A stretch of DNA of 23,488 nucleotides from a virus. Below the pieces are notes generated by a model. The model was not told the DNA's origin, did no database searches, and was given only the letters and a program-made list of their open reading frames with translations. Within the stretch, counting starts at the first letter, position 1; the number at the start of each line of letters is the position of its first letter. The position numbers were made by a program, and so were the translations under genes. Below are positions 1 through 8,313 of the stretch, piece by piece. The stretch lies in the IMG/VR virus record IMGVR_UViG_3300023179_000524, positions 1 through 23,488 of that record. One strand, written 5' to 3'.

Positions 1-25
1 GCTGGGATGTTACGACTCATTATTT

Positions 26-33
26 TATAAATT
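26..33 (+). promoter_or_regulatory. possible T4-type late promoter (one mismatch)
   Basis: The octamer TATAAATT differs at the last base from the T4 late promoter TATAAATA and lies 31 bases before the fibre start at 65. The expected transcription start would be near 39, leaving a leader of about 26 bases. In such AT-rich DNA a one-mismatch match can occur by chance, so this rests mainly on its position. The first 47 bases could also hold the last codons of an upstream gene (frame 3 reads to a TAA at 45-47), but that is too short to identify. Confidence 0.35.
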
Positions 34-64
34 TTTCAAATAAATAAAACTTAAAAAGAATTAA

Positions 65-3000
65 ATGTCATCCAGATCAAGATATATTGCAAATTTTGTC
101 GTTAGTGGTAACGACATCGCAAATGCGTCAATTACCTACAATGATTTGGGTCTGATCTACACCGACAACGTTACTGAAAACGCTTCATTATACTTTACTA
201 ATGCAAGATCCTATGCCAACATCAGTCCTCTTTTAACCACAGCGAATGTATCAGAAGTAACTAATCTTTACTTCACCAATGCAAGATCCTATGCCAACAT
301 CAGTCCTCTTTTAACCACGGCAAATGTATCAGAGGTAACTAATCTTTACTTTACCAATGCCAGAACTTATGCTGCCATAACAGGTAATTTGGCATTGAAG
401 GCTAATGTGTCAGATTTAACTACAAGCAATGTGATAGAGGGCGCTAATCTATACTTTACAAACGCCCGAGCATTTTCTAATTTAACATCATATCTCACAA
501 CTACAACAACTGTTGGTAATTTAATTGTTACCGGGAATCTAACAGTATCTGGCAATACCATTATTATTAATGCTGAAGAAATATATTTAGCAGACAATCA
601 AATTGTTTTAAACTCTAATCATTCTGGATCCCCGACACAAGATGCCGGCATTTTAATTAATCGAGGATCAAGTGCCAACGTAGTCCTCAGATGGTATGAA
701 GCAAGTGATGTTTGGCAATTTACTAATGATGGATCAACTTATTACAATTTACCAACTAGTACAACAGATGTAAGTGAGGGCACGAATTTATACTTTACCA
801 ATGCGAGAGTTTATTCTGCAGTAACGAGTAATCTAGCACTCAAAGCCAATGTAACAGATCTTACAACAAGTAATGTGTCGGAAGGTACCAATTTATATTT
901 TACTAATGCGCGTGTTTATTCCGCAGTAACGGGTAATTTGGCATTGAAGGCTAATGTAGTAGATCTAACTACAAGCAATGTATCAGAAGGTACCAATCTT
1001 TACTTTACCAATGCAAGAACGTATGCTAATGTTACTTCGATGTTGCCTTTTTATACAGGAAATATCGCAGCAGCCAATGTTTATGCTGGTAATATTTCGG
1101 TAACAGGAAATATTGTTGCTGGAAACTTGATTGGATCGTTTACTAATACAACTATTACAGCTGGATCATTTGCGTTTACGTTCGATAATGCAGGTAATAT
1201 TAGTATTCCAAATGCCATTAGAGCAAACGTTATCTATGCTAATGTGGTACAAAATTTAACCACAACCAATGTTACTGAGGGCACTAATTTATATTTCACC
1301 AACGCTAGAACTTATGCGAATGTTGTTTCGTTACTACCTACATACACAGGGAATATTGCGGCAGCTAATGTTTATGCCGGCAATATTTCGGTAACAGGAA
1401 ATATTGTTGCTGGAAACTTGATTGGGTCATTTACCAACACTACCATCACAGCTGGTTCTTATGCATTCACTTTTGATAATGCTGGTAATGTAAATATTCC
1501 AGGCGCATTAAGAGCAAATATTCTTTATGCCAACACAATTCAAAATCTAACAACAAGTAATGTAGTAGAGGGCACTAATCTTTACTTTACCAATGCGAGA
1601 GTTTATTCAGCAGTAACAGGTAATTTAGCACTTAAAGCTAATGTTACAGATTTAACTACAAGCAATGTGATAGAGGGCGCTAATCTTTACTTTACCAATG
1701 CGAGAGTTTATTCAGCAGTAACAGGTAATTTAGCACTTAAAGCTAATGTTACAGATTTAACTACAAGCAATGTGATAGAGGGCGCTAATCTTTACTATAC
1801 CAATGCCAGAACCTATGCCAACATTAGTCCATTACTAACTACAGCGAATGTTAGTGAAGTAACAAATCTTTATTATACTAATGCAAGAGTTTATTCCGCA
1901 GTAACAGGCAATCTGGCATTGAAGGCTAATGTGTCAGATTTAACTACAAGTAATGTTACTGAGGGCGCTAATCTATACTATACCAATGCCAGAAATTACG
2001 CTAATGTGATATCTTTGTTACCCAATTATACTGGTAACATAGGCGGGAATTTGGTTGGTGCGACAGCCAATACCATTATTATAGCTAACAATTTTATCTT
2101 CACATTTGATAATGCAGGAAATGTAAACGTACCCAATGCTGTTAGAGCGAATATTCTTTATGCCAATACTATTCAAAATTTAACAACAAGTAATCTAGTT
2201 GAGGGCACCAATTTATACTTTACCAATGCAAGATCCTATGCCAACATCAGTCCTCTTTTAACCACAGCGAATGTATCAGAAGTAACAAATCTTTACTTCA
2301 CCAATGCGAGAGTTTATTCAGCAGTAACAGGCAATCTGGCACTTAAAGCAAATGTAACAGATCTGACAACAAGTAATGTATCTGAAGGTACCAATCTTTA
2401 CTTTACTAATGCAAGATCCTATGCCAATATCAGTCCTCTTTTAACCACAGCGAATGTATCAGAAGTAACTAATCTTTACTTCACCAATGCCAGAACTTAC
2501 GCTAATGTGGTATCTTTATTACCGACATACACGGGTAACGTTGGTGGAAATCTAGTAGGTGTTTATACCAATACTACAATAGTTGCTGGTACGAATAGTT
2601 TCACCTTTGATAATGCCGGCAATGTAAATGTACCTAATGCATTGCGAGCAAATATTCTCTATGCCAATACTATACAAAATCTGACAACAAGTAATCTAGT
2701 TGAAGGTACCAATCTATACTTTACCAATGCAAGAACGTATGCCAATATCAGTCCATTACTAACCACAGCGAATGTATCAGAAGTAACAAATCTTTACTTC
2801 ACCAATGCTAGATCCTACGCCAATGTTCTTTCATTACTACCAAATTATACCGGCAATATTGGTGGTAATTTAACAGGTATTACAACAAGTATTTCAATAG
2901 CAGCAACGGAAACTTATACCGGCAATGGTACCGGGACTACATTTAATCTTAGTGGTTATCCTTCAACATCTAATACATTAGTTTTTATAGATGGTTTATT

Positions 3001-3178
3001 GCAGATACCATCTACACATTATAATTTTTCAAGTAATTCGCTTGTTTTTACAGATGCACCATTTGATGGCGAAAGTGTTTATCTAGTTACCATGAAATCT
3101 GGACCCGGAACATCCTCTTCAACCAGTTCTAGTCCAGATGATGCTATTATTTTTTCCATGTTACTTTCAGGCATGTAA
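65..3178 (+). CDS. repeat-built tail fibre / virion structural protein
   Basis: A 1037 aa protein that I interpret as a distal tail fibre or baseplate-attached fibre. It contains 19 copies of the heptad LY(F/Y)TNAR between residues 42 and 916, separated by three kinds of spacer: a short one (about 19 aa, YANISPLLTTANVSEV), a medium one (28 aa, VYSAVTGNLALKANV) and a long one carrying TFDNAGN and RANILYANTIQNLTT (four copies). Residues about 150-229 form a separate beta-type domain (GNLTVSGNTIII, LADNQIVLNSN, RWYEASDVWQFTNDG), and residues about 947-1012 form a second (TYTGNGTGTTFNLSGYP, VFIDGLLQIPSTHY). Both domains and the EGTNLYFTNAR repeat are familiar to me from structural proteins of T4-like aquatic phages. 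It is very rich in Asn, Thr, Ala and Leu and has no cysteine that I can see. It precedes the 109 aa protein by two bases. Start ATG has only a weak AAAAAGAA upstream. The fibre role is inferred; the exact position in the virion is unknown. Confidence 0.8.
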   Translation: MSSRSRYIANFVVSGNDIANASITYNDLGLIYTDNVTENASLYFTNARSYANISPLLTTANVSEVTNLYFTNARSYANISPLLTTANVSEVTNLYFTNARTYAAITGNLALKANVSDLTTSNVIEGANLYFTNARAFSNLTSYLTTTTTVGNLIVTGNLTVSGNTIIINAEEIYLADNQIVLNSNHSGSPTQDAGILINRGSSANVVLRWYEASDVWQFTNDGSTYYNLPTSTTDVSEGTNLYFTNARVYSAVTSNLALKANVTDLTTSNVSEGTNLYFTNARVYSAVTGNLALKANVVDLTTSNVSEGTNLYFTNARTYANVTSMLPFYTGNIAAANVYAGNISVTGNIVAGNLIGSFTNTTITAGSFAFTFDNAGNISIPNAIRANVIYANVVQNLTTTNVTEGTNLYFTNARTYANVVSLLPTYTGNIAAANVYAGNISVTGNIVAGNLIGSFTNTTITAGSYAFTFDNAGNVNIPGALRANILYANTIQNLTTSNVVEGTNLYFTNARVYSAVTGNLALKANVTDLTTSNVIEGANLYFTNARVYSAVTGNLALKANVTDLTTSNVIEGANLYYTNARTYANISPLLTTANVSEVTNLYYTNARVYSAVTGNLALKANVSDLTTSNVTEGANLYYTNARNYANVISLLPNYTGNIGGNLVGATANTIIIANNFIFTFDNAGNVNVPNAVRANILYANTIQNLTTSNLVEGTNLYFTNARSYANISPLLTTANVSEVTNLYFTNARVYSAVTGNLALKANVTDLTTSNVSEGTNLYFTNARSYANISPLLTTANVSEVTNLYFTNARTYANVVSLLPTYTGNVGGNLVGVYTNTTIVAGTNSFTFDNAGNVNVPNALRANILYANTIQNLTTSNLVEGTNLYFTNARTYANISPLLTTANVSEVTNLYFTNARSYANVLSLLPNYTGNIGGNLTGITTSISIAATETYTGNGTGTTFNLSGYPSTSNTLVFIDGLLQIPSTHYNFSSNSLVFTDAPFDGESVYLVTMKSGPGTSSSTSSSPDDAIIFSMLLSGM
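188..2812 (+). repeat. in-gene mosaic repeat array (19 LY(F/Y)TNAR units)
   Basis: The codons for LY(F/Y)TNAR recur 19 times, first at 188 and last at 2792. Short units repeat every 78 bases, medium units every 105 bases, and long units of roughly 280 bases occur at about 1000, 1300, 2000 and 2500. Copies differ mostly by synonymous changes, and some are identical over more than 40 bases (for example the segment around 1090-1133 and its partner around 1385-1428). Unit types are shuffled rather than in simple tandem order, which points to recombination among copies. Confidence 0.9.
1575..1796 (+). repeat. perfect 105-base tandem duplication inside fibre gene
   Basis: Bases 1575-1691 are identical to 1680-1796, a 117-base identical run at an offset of 105 bases (35 codons, one medium repeat unit). 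The first mismatch downstream is the T/A that changes LYFTNAR to LYYTNAR. Total identity, including third codon positions, implies a recent duplication or gene conversion, in contrast to the synonymous divergence of other copies. Confidence 0.9.
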
Positions 3179-3180
3179 AC

Positions 3181-3510
3181 ATGACAACTAAATTAAAAAT
3201 TTTAGGCCAAAGCAATCCTTTGGCAAATACTTTAACAACAGTTTATACCGTCCCCTCACTAAATACAAGTATTATTTCCTCCATTACTGTTTGCAATGTT
3301 GGAACTGATAATTCAAGATTTTCTCTGGCTATTGTTCCAAGTAGTCTGCAGGCAAATACAAATAGTTATATTGCCTTCAATACAACAGTATTGGGTTATG
3401 ATATGGTACATTTAACTTTAGGTATTACTCTCGGTGCAAATGATAGATTGCAGGCAAACGTGCAGACAAGTAATATTTCTATAAATGCATTTGGCACTGA
3501 GGTTTTCTAA
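3181..3510 (+). CDS. small virion-type protein of the fibre cassette
   Basis: A 109 aa protein with the pattern LGQSNPLANTLTTVYTVP at the start, SSITVCNVGTD in the middle, a TLGITLGANDRLQ stretch and INAFGTEVF at the end. I recognise the pattern (ILGQ..P...T...LYTVPA...V.S.I.VCN.G) as a small beta-sandwich protein family often found beside tail-fibre genes in T4-like and other tailed phages. It starts two bases after the fibre stop, and its stop overlaps the next start by one base (TAATG), so the three genes are probably translated together. Role is unproven; a fibre-associated or capsid-decoration protein is most likely. It has no catalytic motif, signal peptide or membrane segment. Confidence 0.7.
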   Translation: MTTKLKILGQSNPLANTLTTVYTVPSLNTSIISSITVCNVGTDNSRFSLAIVPSSLQANTNSYIAFNTTVLGYDMVHLTLGITLGANDRLQANVQTSNISINAFGTEVF

Positions 3511-5972
3511 TGTCGATATTTTTATTATCTGCTAGAACGTTATCCAGTGCCTCTAGAAGAATGCCTATTTGGGTAGCACCTCTATTTTTAAGTGCCGATG
3601 TTGAATATCTTGTTGTTGCGGGTGGAGGCGGGGGTGGTGGTAGAAGCGGCGGTGGAGGAGGCGCTGGAGGGTTTAGAACAGGTACAGGCTTAGCAGTTAC
3701 TGCTGGAACTACTTATACAGTTACAGTTGGAGCAGGGGGAGGGGGTAGTTCAGTAGGGCCACCTTATTTAGTTGGAAGTTCTGGAAGCAATGCTACATTC
3801 AGCACGATTACCTCTGCTGGAGGCGGTGGTGGCGGCGCTTATACGGTGCAAGGTGCTAGTGGCGGATCAGGTGGTGGTTCTGGATTAGACGCTGGTACAT
3901 CTGGAGGCTCTGGTAACACCCCATCAGTAAGCCCAAGCCAAGGAAATAATGGAGGCTCTGCGGCAAGCCCGCCTTATGGTTCTGGTGGCGGTGGTGGGGG
4001 TGCTTCAGGCTCTGGAGGGAATGGCTCTCCCAATGGGGCTGGGGGTAATGGTGGCGCTGGAACTGCCTCATCTATTTCGGGTTCGTCCGTTACTTATGCT
4101 GGCGGTGGCGGTGCTGGTGGTACCTATCCCGGTGCGGCTGGTAGTGGTGGCGCTGGCGGGGGAGGAAATGGAGGCGCACAAAATACTGCTAGTAATGGTA
4201 GCAATGGAACTGCTAATACTGGGGGTGGTGGCGGTGGCAGCGGTTCTACCCTAAATGCTACCACTGGTGGTAGCGGCGGCGCAGGCGGCTCAGGCATCGT
4301 AATCGTTCGCTACTTAACATCTTCTGGCATTACCGCTATGGGCGGTGTCAAAACAACGGATGGTAGTTACACCGTTCACACCTTTTTGTCGTCTGGCACG
4401 TTTGAAGTGCTTGGCACAGGATTCAGCTACGTTTACCAAGAGTTTAAGGCTACGGGAAGTTGGACTTGCCCGACGGGTGTTTCTTCGGTTAACTATCTTG
4501 TGGTTGCGGGTGGAGGCGGGGGTTCTACAGGTGGAGGTGGAGGTGGTGGTGGCGCAGGTGGTTTTAGAACTGGGACAGGGTTAGCTGTTTCAACCACTGG
4601 CGGCGATGGGAATGGCAATTACACAATTACCGTTGGAGCAGGCGGCACAGCATCTCCCGGCGGTACTGACACTGCTGGAGGAAACGGCTCAAATTCAGTA
4701 TTTTCAACAATAACGTCTACGGGCGGTGGCAGAGGCGCTTATTATGGAAATAATGGCGCAAACGGTGGCTCTGGTGGTGGGGGTTATAGAATTGAATCTG
4801 CTGGATCTGGAAACACACCTTCTGTATCACCTTCTCAAGGCAATAATGGCGGAGCTGGCTGGACAAACAGCGTAGACTCAAGTAATGGCGGTGGAGGCGG
4901 CGGAGCTGGCGGAGCTGGCGGAGCTGCTCAAACAACCGCTCCTAATAATGGAGGTGCCGGTGGAACGGGGACGGCTTCTTCTATTTCTGGTTCTTCGGTA
5001 ACTTACGCTGGCGGTGGCGGTGGCGCGGTACAAAGCGGATCTCCTTCGGTTGGAGGAACAGGCGGAGCAGGTGGAGGCGGTGGCGGTGGAACTAGAGCTG
5101 CAGGAACATCTGGCACTGCAAATACAGGTGGTGGCGGTGGAGGAGGCGGAAATCCGGGAGCTTCTGGCGCAGGCGGCTCCGGTATCGTAGGTATTGCATA
5201 CCTCATGCCATCAGGTGGTGGCACAGCCATCTTTAATACGTCAGGAACGTGGACCGCTCCTCCGGGTGTGTCGAGTGTGGATTACCTCGTTGTTGCTGGT
5301 GGTGGAGGTGGTAGCTTTGGTGGTGGCGGCGCTGGTGGCTTTAGAACGGGAACGGGTTTTTCTGTAACTGCCGGAACTACTTATACGATTACGGTAGGTG
5401 CTGGGGGAGCGGGTACAGGTTCAAACTCTTCAACAAAAAACAACGGAAGCAATTCAGTATTTTCTACTATTACTTCTGCTGGTGGCGGTAGTGGTGGATC
5501 TCAGCCCTCTGCTGGAACTGTAGCTGGTTCGGCTGGTGGTTCAGGTGGTGGAGGCGGGGTTCTTGGTGGAAATTCACCTGGAGGCGCTGGAAATACCCCT
5601 TCTGTATCACCGAGCCAAGGAAGTAACGGAGGAAATGGGGCTGAAGGTTCTGGTAACAGTTCAGCAGGAGGAGGTGGGGGTGCTTCTGCTGTAGGTGCTA
5701 ACGCATCAACGCCTCCCGCCATTGGTGGAAACGGTGGCAACGGAACTGCGTCATCTATAAGCGGCACCTCAGTAACTTATGCAGGAGGAGGAGGTGGCGG
5801 TAGCCAAGCAAGCCCAGGCTCTTACGGTACTGGTGGTACAGGTGGCGGGGGTAACGCTGGGTCAAGCGGATCTGCTGGCACTGCTAACACAGGTGGAGGC
5901 GGTGGCGGGGCTAATCCTCCTAATACGGGTGGCTCCGGCGGTTCAGGTATCGTAATTATTAAGTGGAGTTAA
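3510..5972 (+). CDS. glycine-rich three-module adhesin / fibre tip protein
   Basis: An 820 aa protein dominated by glycine runs. After a 30 aa leader it has three homologous modules beginning at residues 31, 327 and 590, each opening with V(E/N/D)YLVVAGGGGG and continuing with GGFRTGTG(L/F), a YT(V/I)TVGAGG strand, FSTIT(S)(A/T)GGG, GNTPSVSPSQG(N/S)NGG, TASSISG(S/T)SVTYAGGGG, TANTGGGGGG and ending SGIV(I/G). Modules 2 and 3 are preceded by a W-containing strand (SWTCPTGVSSV, TWTAPPGVSSV) that module 1 lacks. This is the glycine-rich domain common in phage fibre and host-recognition proteins; glycine-rich polyglycine-II bundles form the tip in T4-like S16 gp38 adhesins (established for S16, only analogous here). 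It overlaps the preceding stop by one base and ends the host-recognition cassette. The DNA is markedly more GC-rich than all neighbours. Receptor binding is inferred. Confidence 0.75.
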   Translation: MSIFLLSARTLSSASRRMPIWVAPLFLSADVEYLVVAGGGGGGGRSGGGGGAGGFRTGTGLAVTAGTTYTVTVGAGGGGSSVGPPYLVGSSGSNATFSTITSAGGGGGGAYTVQGASGGSGGGSGLDAGTSGGSGNTPSVSPSQGNNGGSAASPPYGSGGGGGGASGSGGNGSPNGAGGNGGAGTASSISGSSVTYAGGGGAGGTYPGAAGSGGAGGGGNGGAQNTASNGSNGTANTGGGGGGSGSTLNATTGGSGGAGGSGIVIVRYLTSSGITAMGGVKTTDGSYTVHTFLSSGTFEVLGTGFSYVYQEFKATGSWTCPTGVSSVNYLVVAGGGGGSTGGGGGGGGAGGFRTGTGLAVSTTGGDGNGNYTITVGAGGTASPGGTDTAGGNGSNSVFSTITSTGGGRGAYYGNNGANGGSGGGGYRIESAGSGNTPSVSPSQGNNGGAGWTNSVDSSNGGGGGGAGGAGGAAQTTAPNNGGAGGTGTASSISGSSVTYAGGGGGAVQSGSPSVGGTGGAGGGGGGGTRAAGTSGTANTGGGGGGGGNPGASGAGGSGIVGIAYLMPSGGGTAIFNTSGTWTAPPGVSSVDYLVVAGGGGGSFGGGGAGGFRTGTGFSVTAGTTYTITVGAGGAGTGSNSSTKNNGSNSVFSTITSAGGGSGGSQPSAGTVAGSAGGSGGGGGVLGGNSPGGAGNTPSVSPSQGSNGGNGAEGSGNSSAGGGGGASAVGANASTPPAIGGNGGNGTASSISGTSVTYAGGGGGGSQASPGSYGTGGTGGGGNAGSSGSAGTANTGGGGGGANPPNTGGSGGSGIVIIKWS
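3600..5972 (+). repeat. three protein-level repeats of the glycine-rich module
   Basis: Modules begin at 3600, 4488 and 5277 and are about 296, 263 and 231 codons apart or long. Equivalent segments, such as those coding TASSISG(S/T)SVTYAGGGG near 4065, 4975 and 5748, are conserved in protein but differ at many third positions, so the triplication is older than the tandem copies in the fibre gene upstream. Confidence 0.85.
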
Positions 5973-5980
5973 TCGTAATA

Positions 5981-5988
5981 GATAAATA
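5981..5988 (+). promoter_or_regulatory. possible late promoter of the neck/terminase unit
   Basis: GATAAATA, one mismatch from the T4 late octamer, followed by CTTTAA, lies 21 bases before the gp13 ATG; the start of transcription would fall near 5994. The same bases form one arm of a 7-bp AT-rich inverted repeat, GATAAAT...ATTTATC (5981-6000), with a 6-base loop. The hairpin has no T run after it, so I favour a promoter over a terminator. Confidence 0.45.
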
Positions 5989-6009
5989 CTTTAATTTATC
6001 GGAAAGAAA

Positions 6010-6753
6010 ATGGCGAATCCAAGTTCAAGACAAGAATTAATAGATTACTGTTTGAGACAGTTGGGGCATCCTGTCATTGAAATTAATGTCGATGACGATC
6101 AGCTGGAAGATCGTATTGATGAAGCATTGGAATTTTATAGAGAATTTCATTATGATGCTGTTGAATTAGTTTATCTAAAAGCAGAAGCTACATCAAATGT
6201 AATAAGTCAACAATATTTTGAAATATCAGATGCCATCACAGGTGTCACTAAAGTTTTTCCCTTTACCAATAGAACAACGGGATTAAACATTTTTGATATT
6301 CGTTATCAAATTTTAATAAACGATTTGTATAGTTTAATGTCTACTGATATGATTTACTATTCAATGGTAAGACAGCATATTGAATTACTAAATCAGTTAT
6401 TAGTTGGACAAAAACCTATTAGATTCAATAGACATACTAATCGTTTATATGTGGATATGGATTGGGTAGCAGATATATCTGCTGGTGATTTTTTAATTGT
6501 CGAATGCTACAGAGTACTAAATCCTGATACTTATACAGATGTTTATAATGATAGAATTCTTAAGAAATATGCAACTGCATTAATAAAAAAGCAATGGGGA
6601 TCTAATCTCAAGAAGTTTTCAGGAGTACAATTACCAGGCGGTGTTCAATTAAATGGACAAATCATATTTGATGAAGCTATAGAAGAAATTAAAGAAATTG
6701 AAGAATTAACTAGAAATACTTATGAATTACCTGTTGATATGCAAATGGGTTAA
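6010..6753 (+). CDS. 13: neck protein gp13 (T4 head completion)
   Basis: A 247 aa homologue of T4 gp13, which with gp14 forms the neck that closes the DNA-filled head and receives the tail. The N-terminus SSRQELIDYCLRQLGHPVI followed by INVDDDQLEDRIDEALEFY is the typical gp13 opening in T4-like phages of aquatic bacteria; this form is shorter than T4 gp13 (about 309 aa). The rest alternates hydrophobic and charged segments with no enzymatic motif. A GGAAAG sequence 5 bases upstream fits a ribosome binding site. It is followed by gp14 after a 68-base gap and is the first gene of the neck-terminase group. Confidence 0.88.
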   Translation: MANPSSRQELIDYCLRQLGHPVIEINVDDDQLEDRIDEALEFYREFHYDAVELVYLKAEATSNVISQQYFEISDAITGVTKVFPFTNRTTGLNIFDIRYQILINDLYSLMSTDMIYYSMVRQHIELLNQLLVGQKPIRFNRHTNRLYVDMDWVADISAGDFLIVECYRVLNPDTYTDVYNDRILKKYATALIKKQWGSNLKKFSGVQLPGGVQLNGQIIFDEAIEEIKEIEELTRNTYELPVDMQMG

Positions 6754-6770
6754 TCTTATCACTCAGGCTC

Positions 6771-6811
6771 ATAGAGAATAATAACACCTTGTCTATAGAA
6801 AGTCTATTCTA
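6771..6811. other. intergenic inverted repeats between gp13 and gp14
   Basis: The 68-base gap holds two mutually exclusive weak stem options: AGAATA (6775-6780) with TATTCT (6805-6810), and ATAGA (6795-6799) with TCTAT (6803-6807), the latter overlapping the palindrome TCTATAGA. There is no T run and no late-promoter octamer. The gp14 start at 6822 also lacks an obvious Shine-Dalgarno sequence. Any function is speculative. Confidence 0.2.
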
Positions 6812-6821
6812 AAGTTAACCA

Positions 6822-7571
6822 ATGGCAGTAAATCATTATTTTCAATCAGGCATTCCGATGGGTATCAGATCGGAGAGTCATCTGCACGAAGATTTAATAA
6901 TCGAGTGCCTAAAAATCTACGGATTTGATACCTATTACATTGCCAGAAAAGAAATTAATGAGGATAAAATTCTAAATGAAGATACTCTAAACAAATATAA
7001 GAATGCTTTACCCATTGAAATGTATTTGGAAAATGTGGATGGTTTTGGAGGAGACGGTGAACTAATTACCAAATTTGGTTTGGAAATAAGAGATAATGCA
7101 ACCTTTATAGTTTCCAGAAGACGTTGGGAATTAGAAATAGGAAGAACTGGAAATACTGTTCTGCAGTTAAGACCGGCAGAAGGAGATTTAATTTATTTTC
7201 CATTAACTAATTCTTTTTTCGAAATAAGAAAAGTTGTTGCTACTGATCCATTTTTTCAGGTGGGTCAACTTTATATTTTTAAATTACAATGTGAATTATT
7301 TCAATACAGCTCTGAAGATTTCGATACTAATAATTCAGATATAGATGCAGAAATTAAATCTTCTTCTCTTAACATTAGTGATTATGAATTATTGTTAGAA
7401 TCGGGTGATAAATTCTTGTTAGAATATGAGACCGAATCTGTTTTAGTTAAAGAAGATTATTCGGTGATAACTATTGATACCAATGCTGATAATGAAAACT
7501 TTGAAACAAATATAAATGATATACTAGATTTTACTGAGAGAAATCCTTTTGGTGAGGTATATAATGCTTAG
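6822..7571 (+). CDS. 14: neck protein gp14
   Basis: A 249 aa homologue of T4 gp14 (256 aa), the second neck protein, which acts with gp13 at the portal vertex. Diagnostic segments are NHYFQSGIPMG at the N-terminus, HEDLIIECLKIYGFDTYYIAR, then EMYLENVDGFGGDGE followed by LEIRDNATFIVSRRRW. The C-terminal third is acidic (SSEDFDTNNSDIDAE). No clear ribosome binding site is visible at 6822, although the N-terminal homology begins directly at this ATG. The 3' end overlaps the start of gp15 by 8 bases, implying coupled translation. Confidence 0.9.
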   Translation: MAVNHYFQSGIPMGIRSESHLHEDLIIECLKIYGFDTYYIARKEINEDKILNEDTLNKYKNALPIEMYLENVDGFGGDGELITKFGLEIRDNATFIVSRRRWELEIGRTGNTVLQLRPAEGDLIYFPLTNSFFEIRKVVATDPFFQVGQLYIFKLQCELFQYSSEDFDTNNSDIDAEIKSSSLNISDYELLLESGDKFLLEYETESVLVKEDYSVITIDTNADNENFETNINDILDFTERNPFGEVYNA

Positions 7572-8313
7572 TAAATTCTATTGGGGCACCATAAGAAGAT
7601 CAATAGTAGCTTTTGGTAATATGTTTAATCAAATTACCATTGATCGCAAGGATTCCGCTGGTGCGGTTGTCCAATCTATTAGAGTGCCTCTGGCATACGC
7701 ACCTAGACAAAAATTCTTGGCAAGAATACAGCAGCAACCTGTAGTAGAGGAAACTCTACAACAAGTAACCCTGCCTCGTATGTCGTTTGAAATGGTTGGA
7801 TTGGCATATGACCCTCAACGAAGAATCAGTTTAGTGCAACAAAATAGAGTAGTGAATTCTACATTAACTACTTTAAATGCTCAGTATGCACCGACACCCT
7901 ATAATATGAGTATTAATTTGTATGCCTATTCAAAGAATCAAGATGATGCTTTACAGATTGTAGAACAAATACTACCTTATTTTAATCCAGATTTTAATTT
8001 AACATTAAAAGCTATACCTTCTATGTCTATTGTTCATGATTTGCCTATCATTTTAGATGGTGTAAGTTTTGAGGACGATTATGAAGGAGATTTAGAAACA
8101 CGTAGAACTATTATCTGGACATTTAATTTTACCGTTAAACTTAATTTTTATGGTCCGGTCAATAAACAAGGCATAATACGACGTGTAGCTGTAGATACCT
8201 TTTCTGATGCTGCTTTATCAAGTAGAATTCAACAATACGATGTTACAGCAACTCCAAGTACAGCTGTTCCTGGAGATGATATAGAATTTGATGAAAACTT
8301 CGAGGAATTCTAA
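7564..8313 (+). CDS. 15: tail sheath stabiliser / tail terminator gp15
   Basis: A homologue of T4 gp15 (272 aa), the hexameric protein that caps the tail and joins it to the neck. I place the start at the ATG at 7564 (249 aa) rather than at an in-frame TTG 15 bases upstream: GGTGAGG at 7551-7557 is then well placed as a ribosome binding site, and the protein begins MLSKFYWGTIRRS, which aligns with the T4 start. The region IRVPLAYAPRQKFLARI and TLPRMSFEMVGLAYDPQR are characteristic, with NLYAYSKNQDDALQIVEQI and ILPYFNPDFNLT further on. It overlaps gp14 by 8 bases and gp16 by one base (TAATG). Confidence 0.87.
   Translation: MLSKFYWGTIRRSIVAFGNMFNQITIDRKDSAGAVVQSIRVPLAYAPRQKFLARIQQQPVVEETLQQVTLPRMSFEMVGLAYDPQRRISLVQQNRVVNSTLTTLNAQYAPTPYNMSINLYAYSKNQDDALQIVEQILPYFNPDFNLTLKAIPSMSIVHDLPIILDGVSFEDDYEGDLETRRTIIWTFNFTVKLNFYGPVNKQGIIRRVAVDTFSDAALSSRIQQYDVTATPSTAVPGDDIEFDENFEEF

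Noticed and set aside
188-2812. CRISPR array or other non-coding repeat array
   Set aside because: Repeat periods are multiples of three, the reading frame stays open through all units and changes are mostly synonymous, so it is a protein repeat.
3856-5767. Several open frames on both strands inside the glycine-rich gene (for example 3949-4254 +, 5003-5230 -, 5501-5767 -)
   Set aside because: They are Pro-rich, Val/Ala-rich or His/Gln-rich readings of GGN repeats in the wrong frame, without ribosome binding sites or recognisable domains.
6771-6811. Terminator or riboswitch between gp13 and gp14
   Set aside because: Stems are only 5-6 bp, AT-rich and without a T run.
7511-7518. TATAAATG inside gp14 as a late promoter
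   Set aside because: It lies in coding sequence and the last base is wrong; no transcription unit obviously begins there.
7549-7563. TTG start for gp15 giving five extra residues
   Set aside because: The ATG at 7564 has GGTGAGG at a good distance and aligns with the T4 gp15 N-terminus.
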